A stretch of DNA of 34,913 nucleotides from Sphingomonas sp. 3P27F8 (GTDB lineage: Bacteria; Pseudomonadota; Alphaproteobacteria; Sphingomonadales; Sphingomonadaceae): positions 1 through 34,913 of the forward strand of contig NZ_SCNL01000024.1 of assembly GCF_005502745.1 (NCBI RefSeq). The letters run 5' to 3'. Each line of letters begins with the position of its first letter. Positions within the stretch are counted from its first letter, which is position 1. The notes beneath the pieces are model-generated. The model was not told the origin of the DNA. It ran no database searches and saw nothing but the letters and a program-made list of their open reading frames with translations. A program made the position numbers and the translations under genes. Below are positions 5,916-14,286 of the stretch, piece after piece.

Positions 5916-8324
5916 TCAAACAGCGGCACCAACGGCATTGTGCTCCACCGCTGAGGCCCGACTCATGCCGCCCCGACTGATACCCGCCAGCCGGGTCCGC
6001 TTCAGCAGCAGCGCGTTGACCGCGACGAGTGCGGAGCTGCCCGACATAGCCAGCGCAGCGACCTCGGGGCTCAGCAGCACCGGATAGAGCACACCCGCCG
6101 CGAGTGGAAAGGCGATCACATTGTAGCCGACTGCCCACCACAGATTCTGGTGCATCTTGCGAAGCGTGGCGCGTGAGAGCGCTATGGCACCGACAATATC
6201 ATAGGGGTCGCTCTTCATCAGGACGACATCGGCGCTTTCCATCGCGACGTCGGTGCCCGCCCCGATCGCAAATCCTACGTCGGCCTGGGTAAGCGCGGGG
6301 GCATCGTTGACCCCGTCACCGACCATGCCGACACGCTGGCCCTGGGCCTGCAGCTCCTTGACCTTCTCCGCCTTTTGACCGGGAAGCACATCGGCAAGGA
6401 CGATGTCGATGCCAAGCTCATCGGCGATTCGCTTGGCCGTGCCGGCGTTGTCGCCGGTAATCATCGCGACCTTGACGCCGCGCTCCCGAAGCGCCGCGAC
6501 GGTCGCCTTCGCGGTTGGCCGCGCCGCATCCGCTATGGCGATCAACCCGAGAATCTCGCCGCCGCGCGCAACATGGACAACGGTGCGCCCCGCCCCTTTC
6601 AGGCGCTCGCCAGGTTCCTCGAGGGCTCCCAGCGCTACTTTTCCTTCATCCATGAGACGCCGGTTGCCAAGCACCACGGTTGCGCCCTCGACCTGGGCGC
6701 TGGCGCCCTTCCCCTCTATATTGGCAAAATCGCGCGTCTCGGGAAGGGTGATACCGGATGCACCTTCGAGGACCGCCAGCGCAAGCGGGTGGTCGGAGTT
6801 GCGCTCGATCGCACCGGCGATGCGAAGCACCTCGTCCCGGGTGATGCCTTCCGCTGTCACTACTTCGACAACATTGGGCCGGCCCATGGTGAGGGTCCCC
6901 GTCTTGTCGAACACGATGACGTCAAGCTTGGTCGCATCCTCGAGCGCGCTGGCATTCTTGAACAGGATGCCGTTCATCGCGCCAAGGCCGGTACCGACCA
7001 TTATCGCCATTGGCGTGGCAAGGCCAAGGGCGTCCGGGCAGGCGATCACGAAAACGGTTATCGTCATGGTCAGCGCAAACAGCAATGTCCCACCCAGAAT
7101 CCAGTACCAGATGGCGAACGTCGCGAGACCGATCAGAATTGCCGCGAGCACCAGCCACTGCGATGCCCGGTCGGCGAGCAGCTGTGCCGGCGCCTTCGAG
7201 TTCTGCGCTTCCTGGACGAGCTTGACGATCTGGGCGAGCGCGGTGTCGGCGCCAACCTTGGTCGCGCGATAGCGGAAGCTACCGCTGCGGTTGATCGTCG
7301 CGCCGATCACGGTGTCGCCGGCCGCCTTCGACACCGGCATCGATTCGCCCGTGAGCATCGACTCATCGACCTCAGATTTGCCTTCGAGGATTTCGCCGTC
7401 GACGGGAATCTTGTTGCCCGGCCGGATCAGCACAACATCGCCGGCCAGCACCTCGGCGGTCGGCACTTCGACGTCCTTTCCGTCGCGCTGCACGGTCGCC
7501 ATGGGCGGCGCCAGATCCATGAGCGCGCGGATTGCCTGGGACGCGCCGGCGCGAGCGCGCATCTCCAGCCAATGGCCGAGCAGAATGAAGATGAGCAGGA
7601 CCGCGGAAGCCTCGTAAAATTGCTGGCCCTTGAACAGGAATGTCGACGCCACGCTGAACAGATAACCGGTGCCGACGCTCAACAGGACGAGCACCGCCAT
7701 ATTCAGCACACCGTTCCGAAGCGCGCGGATCGCGGCGACCACGAAGGGCCAGACCGGATAGAGGATCGCGGCGCTGGCAAGCAGGAACAGGGTCAGGTCG
7801 AGACTGAGTCCGAACATCGGTTTCAGAAGGGGATGGTCCAGACCCATTGGCGACAGCGCAAAGATCGGCAGGCCAAAAACGAGGCTGACGATAAACCTGT
7901 TGCGCATGTCGCGCGCCATAGCCGCCATGTCCTTGCCGTCGCCATGGCCCATCTCGTGCGCCATGGCGTCGTGTTCGGCCGTCACCGGCTTGCGATCGGG
8001 AGCAACCGATCTTGCGGCGACACCATCGGAACGATGATCGGGAGGATGCGTCGCGTCGGGCAAGACAGAGGACTGGGTTGTGCTTCCGATCACGCACACG
8101 TGCCGCGGGACGAGCCGGCCGCCGCAATGGAAACCGCATGCCGCGATCTGCTCCTCTATCGCGGTTTCGCTGGTGCGCGCTTCATCAAAGCTGACGGTGA
8201 CGCTGTCGGAGGCGGCGTTCGCGGAGACCTGCGTCACGCCGGGAACCCGCAGCAACTGCTTTTCGACGCCGAGATGGTCGAGCGATTCGAATGATCCACG
8301 CAGATCGAAGGTGGACGTCTTCAA
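5916..8324 (-). CDS. P1B-type metal-transporting ATPase with CPD motif
   Basis: An 802-residue inner-membrane metal exporter. Residues 5-75 form a heavy-metal-associated-like domain without the CxxC; instead CGFHCGG closes it. A His/Met-rich linker follows (about 90-150). The transmembrane segments surround the actuator loop with TGES. The phosphorylation Asp is D473 in DKTGTLT, and the hinge is MVGDGVNDAPAL. The ion-path motif is C429-P430-D431, not the CPC of classical copper ATPases. The last helices carry YN and MSGSS, as in CopA/CopB. It starts at TTG 8324 with GGAG upstream. The substrate is probably copper or silver, but CPD leaves this open. It is co-directional with PPK2 and the BI-1 gene. 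Confidence 0.93.
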   Translation of the reverse strand: MKTSTFDLRGSFESLDHLGVEKQLLRVPGVTQVSANAASDSVTVSFDEARTSETAIEEQIAACGFHCGGRLVPRHVCVIGSTTQSSVLPDATHPPDHRSDGVAARSVAPDRKPVTAEHDAMAHEMGHGDGKDMAAMARDMRNRFIVSLVFGLPIFALSPMGLDHPLLKPMFGLSLDLTLFLLASAAILYPVWPFVVAAIRALRNGVLNMAVLVLLSVGTGYLFSVASTFLFKGQQFYEASAVLLIFILLGHWLEMRARAGASQAIRALMDLAPPMATVQRDGKDVEVPTAEVLAGDVVLIRPGNKIPVDGEILEGKSEVDESMLTGESMPVSKAAGDTVIGATINRSGSFRYRATKVGADTALAQIVKLVQEAQNSKAPAQLLADRASQWLVLAAILIGLATFAIWYWILGGTLLFALTMTITVFVIACPDALGLATPMAIMVGTGLGAMNGILFKNASALEDATKLDVIVFDKTGTLTMGRPNVVEVVTAEGITRDEVLRIAGAIERNSDHPLALAVLEGASGITLPETRDFANIEGKGASAQVEGATVVLGNRRLMDEGKVALGALEEPGERLKGAGRTVVHVARGGEILGLIAIADAARPTAKATVAALRERGVKVAMITGDNAGTAKRIADELGIDIVLADVLPGQKAEKVKELQAQGQRVGMVGDGVNDAPALTQADVGFAIGAGTDVAMESADVVLMKSDPYDIVGAIALSRATLRKMHQNLWWAVGYNVIAFPLAAGVLYPVLLSPEVAALAMSGSSALVAVNALLLKRTRLAGISRGGMSRASAVEHNAVGAAV

Positions 8325-8426
8325 GGCAGGTCTCCGAAATCGAGGCAAGCCGCCGCCGACGTGTCGGCAGCCATAGATGCGCCCGCCGCCAAGGCCTGCG
8401 CGTGTCGGCCGGTCATCCCGGCTGAC

Positions 8427-9176
8427 CTATTGCCGCCGATCACCCATGAAGCGCAGCAGGAACAGGAACAGGTTGAGGAAGTCGAGATAGAGCGTCAGCG
8501 CTCCCATCACGACCGCCTTACCGCGAAACTCGGTACCGGCCACATCGAAGTAGACGCTCTTGATCTTTTGCGTGTCGAAGGCAGTCAGGCCCGCAAACAG
8601 AAGCACGCCGATCGCGCTGACGATGAGATCCAAAGTGGACGACCGCAGGAACATGTTGACGACCATGGCGATGAGCAGGCCGACGACGCCCATGATCAGG
8701 AAGGTCCCGAACGCCGACAGGTTCCTCTTGGTTGTATAGCCCCACAGGCTCAAACCTCCGAAGGCTGCGGCCGTAACGAAGAATGTGCGCGCGACACTCA
8801 CGCCGGTATAGGCGAGGAGGATGGTCGACAGCGATACGCCCATCAGGATCGCATAGGTCCAGAACAGTGCCTTGACGGTGCTCTCGGACAGCCGATTGAT
8901 ACCGAAGCTTAGCGTAAAGACCAGGGCGAGCGGTGCGAAGACCGCTATCCATCCGAGCAGCGTCGGAGTGCCGCTCGCGGCGAAAAACACGGCGCGTATG
9001 GCGGCGCTGTTCGCAACCAACATCGCGACGATCCCGGTCAACAACAGACCGCTGGCCATGTAGTTGTAGACTGCGAGCATATATGTTCGCAGTCCCACAT
9101 CAAAGGCGACCGCGGGGATTGCCGGATTCCTGCCAGCGGTAAGCGGCGATGTGGTCGGTTTCAGCGGATCTGCCAT
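8427..9176 (-). CDS. Bax inhibitor-1/YccA family membrane protein
   Basis: A 249-residue, seven-helix inner-membrane protein. Starting at ATG 9176 gives MADPLKPTT with GAAGGAG placed nine bases upstream; an upstream ATG at 9209 is possible but less supported. Typical BI-1 features are VFALCHLG-like family helices here read as LRTYMLAVYNYMASGLLLTG, then the FDTQKIKSVY stretch and the C-terminal LYLDFLNLFLFLLRFMG, with the conserved Asp of the putative proton/calcium site. Bacterial BI-1 proteins act as pH-sensitive calcium leak channels or modulate membrane proteases. It sits between the CPD-type ATPase and a membrane methyltransferase gene. Confidence 0.93.
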   Translation of the reverse strand: MADPLKPTTSPLTAGRNPAIPAVAFDVGLRTYMLAVYNYMASGLLLTGIVAMLVANSAAIRAVFFAASGTPTLLGWIAVFAPLALVFTLSFGINRLSESTVKALFWTYAILMGVSLSTILLAYTGVSVARTFFVTAAAFGGLSLWGYTTKRNLSAFGTFLIMGVVGLLIAMVVNMFLRSSTLDLIVSAIGVLLFAGLTAFDTQKIKSVYFDVAGTEFRGKAVVMGALTLYLDFLNLFLFLLRFMGDRRQ

Positions 9177-9338
9177 GGCCAGTGCTCCTTCTCGGTGTCG
9201 CGGTTTCAAGCTTCAGTCATTTCGGCGAGGCGACCGGCACGTACGTGCAGCCGCGCCGGCCTATACGCCACGCCCCGATGCCGGGCGGACGGCTGAGCGG
9301 TTCCCCTGGGATTTGCGCCGGTCCGGCTGGCAGGGAAT

Positions 9339-10013
9339 TCATCGCTGATCCGCTCCTGCGTCACGCTTCGCCCCGAGCAGGCGCGCGAGGTGGGGCACGA
9401 ACGGTGGAACGGTCTTTGCGTAGCGCCGATAGGCATCATCAAATTCGGCGAGAGCCTCACGCTCCTCGGTCCGCGCCAACCGCAAATACATGACGACGAG
9501 GACCGGAAACATCGCAAGCGTCAGGATCGTCGGCCACTGCAGCAGGAACCCGAACATCACCAGAATGAACCCGATATATTGCGGGTGCCGCACATAGGAA
9601 TAGATCCCCTGGGTCGCGAGCTCGTGGACCTTCTGCGCGTCGTACAGCGCCTTCCAACCCGTCGAGATCAAGATGAACCCGCCGCCGATCAGGATAAAGC
9701 TCATGATATGGAATGGCCCGGCATGCGGGTTCGCCCGCCAGCCGAAGAGCATCTCGAGCAGATGCCCGGCATCATGCGAGAACCAGTCGATATTGGGATA
9801 ATGGCTCTGCAGCCACCCGGACAGGACATAGAGAGTCAATGGGAAGCCGTACATTTCCACGAACAGCGCAACCAGGAAGGCGCTGAACGCGCTGAACGAT
9901 CGCCAGTCCCGAGTGGTTCGCGGCTTGAAGAAACTGTAGGCGAACAGGATGAAGACCGCTGCATTGACGACGACGAGGCCCCACAGACCATAGGCTTGCG
10001 CATGGCCCGTCAC
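9339..10013 (-). CDS. Isoprenylcysteine/phospholipid methyltransferase-like membrane protein
   Basis: A 224-residue protein with about five membrane helices and the ICMT/PEMT core GIYSYVRHPQYIGFILVM at about residues 137-154. Downstream are a conserved E-E pair (ARTEEREAL) and DDAYRRYAKTVPPF, the SAM-binding signature of this family. The GTG start at 10013 overlaps the stop of the preceding DUF2933 gene (GTGA), which marks translational coupling; a longer upstream frame exists but would run through that gene. Members often sit beside DUF2933 and metal-resistance genes. The methyl acceptor in bacteria is unknown, perhaps a lipid or small thiol. Confidence 0.85.
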   Translation of the reverse strand: MTGHAQAYGLWGLVVVNAAVFILFAYSFFKPRTTRDWRSFSAFSAFLVALFVEMYGFPLTLYVLSGWLQSHYPNIDWFSHDAGHLLEMLFGWRANPHAGPFHIMSFILIGGGFILISTGWKALYDAQKVHELATQGIYSYVRHPQYIGFILVMFGFLLQWPTILTLAMFPVLVVMYLRLARTEEREALAEFDDAYRRYAKTVPPFVPHLARLLGAKRDAGADQR

Positions 10014-10273
10014 TGGCCCTGACCCTCCCGGGGCGAACGACCGGCCCCCGGCTGCGGTGTTCCATCGTGACCATGCCCATGTCCGTGATGCATGAAGAGG
10101 TGCATCAGGGGACACGACAGCAGCAGCAGAAAGGGCAGCGCGCCAAGTACATGCGCGCGATGCTCCGTGAACAGCAGCACGAAACCGAGCGCAAGAAAGC
10201 CTATCATCACGATGCCCGCGCGCGACGTCAGGAAATTCTTTTTCCCAGTATGTGCCGGTCGTTGCCGTTCCAT
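10010..10273 (-). CDS. DUF2933-type small membrane protein
   Basis: An 87-residue protein with a basic N-terminus, two adjacent membrane helices (about residues 20-35 and 42-58, ending SCPLMHLFMHH) and a His/Gly-rich tail, HHGHGHGHDG. The helix pair followed by CPLMHLFMHHGHG is the DUF2933 pattern common in copper and mercury islands; the His tail may bind metal. AAGGAAA sits ten bases before the ATG. Its stop overlaps the start of the methyltransferase gene by 4 bp, so the two are almost certainly made together. Confidence 0.75.
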   Translation of the reverse strand: MERQRPAHTGKKNFLTSRAGIVMIGFLALGFVLLFTEHRAHVLGALPFLLLLSCPLMHLFMHHGHGHGHDGTPQPGAGRSPREGQGQ

Positions 10274-10338
10274 GATCACGTTTCCTTGAATATAGAACTC
10301 GTTAAAAATTGCTGATTGCTCACTTGCGCTGCGCCGTC

Positions 10339-10605
10339 CTAGGGACGCTGCCAATGACCGATCCAATTGTGGAATGCGGCGAAGAAACCTCCCACGGCTG
10401 CGCCGAAGACGATCGACCAGCACAACCCCGCCCCAAGCGCGACGAACGATCCCGGCGGAGCTGTCGTGAACATCGTCACGAACATGTGTGACCCGATCGG
10501 ACCGAACAAAGTCGCCGCGAGCCAGCAAAGCACGAAGACAGTGGAAAGAGCGGCAGCGCTGCTCGCGGCACATCGTATCACACTGAGCTTGCTTGCATCG
10601 GTCAT
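10339..10605 (-). CDS. Small two-helix membrane protein (DUF5676-like)
   Basis: An 88-residue protein with a short charged start and two hydrophobic helices (about residues 13-35 and 52-76), separated by a loop with HMFVTMF. The arrangement, and the ending FFAAFHNWIG, resemble DUF5676 membrane proteins that accompany metal-resistance genes. A strong GGAAAGGAAG ribosome site precedes the ATG at 10605. It lies between the AraC regulator and the DUF2933 gene on one strand, with a 65-bp gap to the latter. Function is unknown. Confidence 0.65.
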   Translation of the reverse strand: MTDASKLSVIRCAASSAAALSTVFVLCWLAATLFGPIGSHMFVTMFTTAPPGSFVALGAGLCWSIVFGAAVGGFFAAFHNWIGHWQRP

Positions 10606-10703
10606 GACGGCTTCCTTTCCCCCCAAATTTGGGCCGGATCGAAGACAGCCACTATACGTATTCCACCCAAGGCTCGGTCGCTCGACCCTGGTCGATGCTG
10701 CCG

Positions 10704-11426
10704 TCAGCGGGAGGCCATCGCCAATGCCGCGGTCCTTGGTGTGACGCCCATGAACCGCCGCATCGTACGAGAGAGATGCGCCTGGTCGCTGAACCCCGCA
10801 TCCGCTGCGGCTGCCACAAGGGGCGCGCCCGCGCCAAGTGATCGCAGGCCCTGCTCGAGCATGAACCATAGCCGCCAGTGTGAGAGCGGTGCGCCCAACT
10901 GCTCCGCGGCAAGCGCACGCAATCGCGGTTCAGAGAGTCCGACAGCGCGCGCGATTTCACCTAGATCGGCTATGTCCACTCGTGCGTCCTTCAGGCGCCG
11001 CAATGCCTCGCAAAGGCGCGCGTCGATCGGCGGTGTCGGGCAGGCCGCTGCAAGCTCGTAAAGCGTTCCAGCGAGGTCATCGGAGCTGCGCAACTGCTCG
11101 GATAGCGCTGCCGGTGGCGACGCCGCGTCCTTACCGTCCCCAAGCCTGGACCAGGCAATACCCAGCGGGCTGAAGGATCGCGCATAGATCACCCTCGCAT
11201 GCGTCGCGGTGGGACGAACCGCGTGAAGCGCGCCTGCGCGCACCAGCACGGCAGGTCCAGTCAACGAACCTGCGATCGTCTCGACATGGATCGGCTCGGA
11301 CAGTCCGACGATCATCTGCGCGGCGAGATGGCGATGGGGTCGGGTGTCGCCGCAACGACCCTCGAACCACGCCCATCCGTCGCCCAGGCGGACATGGCCG
11401 GTCCACAAATCGCCATAGCTTGGCAT
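10704..11426 (-). CDS. AraC-family transcriptional regulator
   Basis: A 240-residue regulator. The first 110 residues are a cupin-like sensing domain (HRHLAAQMIVGLSEPIHVE, then LTGPAVLVRAGALHAVRP). The C-terminal 95 residues form the double helix-turn-helix: IADLGEIARAVGLSEPRLRA, then AAAADAGFSDQAHLSRTMRR and FMGVTPRTA, the usual AraC signature. It is the first gene of the minus-strand cluster leading to the CPD-type ATPase and divergent from a methyltransferase gene 93 bp away, so the shared spacer is its likely operator. The effector is unknown. Confidence 0.93.
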   Translation of the reverse strand: MPSYGDLWTGHVRLGDGWAWFEGRCGDTRPHRHLAAQMIVGLSEPIHVETIAGSLTGPAVLVRAGALHAVRPTATHARVIYARSFSPLGIAWSRLGDGKDAASPPAALSEQLRSSDDLAGTLYELAAACPTPPIDARLCEALRRLKDARVDIADLGEIARAVGLSEPRLRALAAEQLGAPLSHWRLWFMLEQGLRSLGAGAPLVAAAADAGFSDQAHLSRTMRRFMGVTPRTAALAMASR

Positions 11427-11519
11427 CGGAGCTTACTCCCGTCGCGAAACTGAAGATGCAAGCGAAAGGTTCAAGACTCGGGGTGCTGCGATCGCCATGA
11501 AGCACATGGAGGCATAACG

Positions 11520-12179
11520 GTGAATGACAGTCCAACCTTCGTCCCCGCACTCGGGCTGTCTGGCCTGACGGGCGACTATGACCGGGTGATTGCGGTCATG
11601 ACCCGCGAGCGTCGGTGGCGCAGCGCATTGCTCGAGTCGATTGCACCCGAGGCGGGCGATGTCATCGTCGATGTGGGCGCCGGCACGGGCTCGCAGCTGA
11701 TCGCGATCAAACAGGCTGTCCCCACGGCACGCGTGATCGGGGTCGATCCGGATCCTGCCGCTCTCGCGCTGGCGCGGCAAAAGGCACAAACGGCCGGCGT
11801 AGAAAGCGAGTGGGTTCGAGGTTTCGGCGACCAGGTCGACGTCCTGGTCGGCACGATCGCCAACAAGATCGTGTCGAGCCTCGTGCTGCATCAATGCGAC
11901 CTGCCGGTGAAATCGGCCATCCTTCGGGCCATGGCACGAACGCTTTGCCCAGGTGGCCTCGTGGCGATTGCCGATTACGGACTTCAGCGTACCTTGTTGA
12001 TGCGAACGCTGTTTCGTCAGGTGCAGGCGCTCGACGGCTGGGAGCGCACCGGGCTCAACGCAAAGGGCATCCTGCCGGAGCTCATCGCCGACGCCGGCTT
12101 CGAAAATGTCGCCGAAGTTCGCGTCGTCCAGACGCCGACCGGCTCGATCTCGCTCTATACCGGGCGCAAGCCGTTCTGA
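11520..12179 (+). CDS. Class I SAM-dependent methyltransferase
   Basis: A 219-residue Rossmann methyltransferase. Motif I is VIVDVGAGTGSQL at about residues 49-61, the acidic strand end IGVDPDP follows, then the motif around DQVDVLVGTIANKIVSSLVLHQ and LCPGGLVAIADYG. It starts at GTG with GGAGG about eight bases upstream; the ATG four bases downstream is out of frame. It is divergent from the AraC gene and convergent with the DUF411 gene. The substrate cannot be read from the sequence. The UbiE-like core suggests a small molecule, not DNA. Confidence 0.9.
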   Translation: MNDSPTFVPALGLSGLTGDYDRVIAVMTRERRWRSALLESIAPEAGDVIVDVGAGTGSQLIAIKQAVPTARVIGVDPDPAALALARQKAQTAGVESEWVRGFGDQVDVLVGTIANKIVSSLVLHQCDLPVKSAILRAMARTLCPGGLVAIADYGLQRTLLMRTLFRQVQALDGWERTGLNAKGILPELIADAGFENVAEVRVVQTPTGSISLYTGRKPF

Positions 12180-12252
12180 CACCGGGCGGCAAGACGAGAC
12201 CAACACCCACCCGGCGATGGCTTCGGAATCAGCGAAGCGTCGATGCCTGCGA

Positions 12253-12696
12253 TCAACTGTGGTGCGCAAAGACGCGACGCCCTTCGGGGCCAAAGGCGAT
12301 GACATCGTAAGGCTGGCCCTTCATGCCTGCCATCTCCATGCCCGGCGATCCCATCGGCATCCCCGCAACGGCGAGCCCGGTGACGCCTTTGGGATGCTGG
12401 GCCAGCACGCGCTTCATGTCGGAGATCGGAACATGGCCCTCAAAGGTCATCCCGTCGATGGTGGCGGTATGACAAGAAGCCAGGTCTGAGGGCACGCCGG
12501 CACGCCTGCTCAAGCCGGCGCGGCCGGCATCGTCGATGATCTGCACCTGCCGGCCGAACTGCGCGCGTACCTGCGCCGCCCATTTCTCACAGCAACCGCA
12601 GCCAGGATCGCGGTGAACCACAATCGGGTTCGCCGCCATCGCTGCGACCGGAACGGCAAGTGCCAAAGCGGCGGCGAGGGTACGGATGCTGATCAT
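12253..12696 (-). CDS. DUF411 periplasmic metal-binding protein
   Basis: A 147-residue exported protein with a Sec signal peptide (about residues 1-21, ending AMAA). The mature part begins NPIVVHRDPGCGCCEKW, with the CGCC metal/thiol motif that defines DUF411. A CHTATIDG segment and a Met-rich stretch (AGMPMGSPGMEMAGM) follow near the C-terminus. AAGGAG precedes the ATG. DUF411 proteins accompany copper resistance genes and probably bind Cu(I) in the periplasm. It lies downstream of copAB on the same strand, separated by a decayed gene. Confidence 0.92.
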   Translation of the reverse strand: MISIRTLAAALALAVPVAAMAANPIVVHRDPGCGCCEKWAAQVRAQFGRQVQIIDDAGRAGLSRRAGVPSDLASCHTATIDGMTFEGHVPISDMKRVLAQHPKGVTGLAVAGMPMGSPGMEMAGMKGQPYDVIAFGPEGRRVFAHHS

Positions 12697-13028
12697 GGTA
12701 GCTCCTTCGATTTCATGCAGGCGCGTTGCCGGTCGAGCCGATAGCACCACTCTTGCGACACTATATTGCGGGCAAGAAGCGCCTTCACCTGGTCAATTTC
12801 CTGTCTCTGGGACCGAATAAACTCATTGCACAGCGCAGCTTTATCCCTCTGGGCCAACATACGGCGCCTGGCGACCTTTCTCAGCGCAACCATCTCTGGG
12901 ACATGCAGAACATGTTCAGATTGTTGTAGAGCTGCCGAGCCTGTCGTCCACGAAGAACATGACAAGATACATGGCCGTGCTGCCGACTATCGTCTGCACC
13001 GCGAGGCTCGCATCCACGTTTTCATCAT
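12693..13028 (-). pseudogene. Decayed DUF305-like membrane protein gene
   Basis: An ATG at 13028 with AGGGG upstream opens a short frame, but protein-like segments then jump between frames: VQTIVGSTAMYLVMFF (helix-like), LYNNLNMF in a second frame, and ALCNEFIRSQRQEIDQVKAL in a third. The last resembles the C-terminal helix of DUF305 proteins, and the order matches a small membrane-anchored DUF305 protein with an internal deletion that removed the His-rich core. Gene remnants of this sort are common in copper islands. The last frame overlaps the start of the DUF411 gene. The assignment rests on weak similarity from memory. Confidence 0.5.
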
Positions 13029-13062
13029 GTTACGTCCCCTTCGTTGACTCCACTGACAACGC

Positions 13063-14286
13063 TCAAAACCAGGTCCTCACACCAATGACGAAGCTGGTCG
13101 CCTTAATGCGTTCACCATCAGCCCTTGCATAGTCGGCAGTTTTGCCCAGTTTTCGATCGTAGGATACGCCAATGTAAGGCGCAAACTGCCGTCGGATCTC
13201 ATAGCGCAGGCGCAATCCGAACTCGGCGTTGGAGATTCCAGACCCAATCCGTGTCTCAGGCACGTCCTGCGCGGAGAGATTCAGTTCAATTCGGGGCTGC
13301 AGAATGATTCGCTGCGTGATGCGCTGGTCATAATAACCCTCAACACGACCGAGAACTTCACCCTTGTTGGAAAGGAATAGAGCCGCTTCGGTTTCAAACC
13401 AATAGGGTGCGAGGCCCTCCACCCCGACAGTAGCGTATGTTCGGGACGGATTGGGCTTGAAATCGTATCGAACGCCAGCTTGGAGGTTCCAATACGGATC
13501 GATCGCCCGGCTGTAGAGCGCCTGGACCTCGGCGGTCTCCATGAACGATCCGCCAGGACCGCCAAGGACACCCTCGCCCTCGCTCTTCAGCGTCAACCGA
13601 TTGACGTCCCCGCCATACCAAGCCTCTCCATCCCAGCGGTAGCCGTCACGCCCATTGCGAACCTGATACTCCGCGATATTGAACATGATTTGATAGAAGG
13701 CTTGCCCCCCCTGCTCGTGCATCATAGCCATTCGCGACTGTGTCATCGCAGCGGGCGGGAACTGCCGATCGGCGTAGTGGTCCATGGGAGGCTTTGGCGC
13801 AGGGGCATTTCCGGCCGGGAGTGCGGTTCCGGTCATTTCCATGCCCGGCATGGCAGCCATATCGTGGCCACCATGATCCCCGGACATATTCATGCCGGGC
13901 ATGCTGCCAGCCATCGGTGTAGAACCGCTGTTGCCCATATCCATGCCCGGCATCGCGCCATGGTCCATAGTCGGCGCCGTTGCCGCGGCTGCTGGTCCCG
14001 GCTGAGGCATCGCCATTCCAGGCATGGTCGAATGATCCATGCCTTCCATATCCTGGCGAGCCGCGGGCTTTGCCGGGGCCACTCTGACCGGCGCGGCCCT
14101 TTTAGGAGCCGGCTTCTTTGCCGCAGGCTTTTTGGCAGGCTTGGGGGAAGCCGGTTTTTTCGCGGGCATCGCCATACCGGGCATGCTGGAATGATCCATG
14201 CCCTGCATCGACTGGGCTTGCGCGGTTACCGGAATGGCGAGCAACATCGCCGACCCGCCGAGCAGTGTCGTCAAAACGCGCTTCAT
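13063..14286 (-). CDS. copB: Copper resistance protein B (outer membrane)
   Basis: A 407-residue CopB/PcoB. Residues 1-24 are a signal peptide (ending AQAQ). Residues 25-165 are a low-complexity metal-binding region with repeated MDHSSMPGM-type motifs and a Lys/Pro/Ala stretch. From about residue 175 the conserved CopB beta-barrel domain begins (DHYADRQFPP, then FNIAEYQVRNGRDGYRWDGE and WYGGDVNRL). The last residue is Phe, as in outer-membrane barrels. The start overlaps the copA stop by 4 bp. The extended Met/His repeat makes it longer than many CopB proteins. It should hold copper at the outer membrane. Confidence 0.96.
   Translation of the reverse strand: MKRVLTTLLGGSAMLLAIPVTAQAQSMQGMDHSSMPGMAMPAKKPASPKPAKKPAAKKPAPKRAAPVRVAPAKPAARQDMEGMDHSTMPGMAMPQPGPAAAATAPTMDHGAMPGMDMGNSGSTPMAGSMPGMNMSGDHGGHDMAAMPGMEMTGTALPAGNAPAPKPPMDHYADRQFPPAAMTQSRMAMMHEQGGQAFYQIMFNIAEYQVRNGRDGYRWDGEAWYGGDVNRLTLKSEGEGVLGGPGGSFMETAEVQALYSRAIDPYWNLQAGVRYDFKPNPSRTYATVGVEGLAPYWFETEAALFLSNKGEVLGRVEGYYDQRITQRIILQPRIELNLSAQDVPETRIGSGISNAEFGLRLRYEIRRQFAPYIGVSYDRKLGKTADYARADGERIKATSFVIGVRTWF

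Noticed and set aside
6375..8294. Long open frame (about 640 codons) on the plus strand opposite the CPD-type ATPase
   Set aside because: It is antisense to a clear P1B ATPase and its product is rich in Arg, His and Asp with no family features, as expected for a shadow in GC-rich DNA.
12182..12214. Imperfect CCGGGCGG/CCACCCGG pair between the methyltransferase and DUF411 genes as a terminator
   Set aside because: One mismatch, a 17-base loop and no T-run, so the support is too weak.
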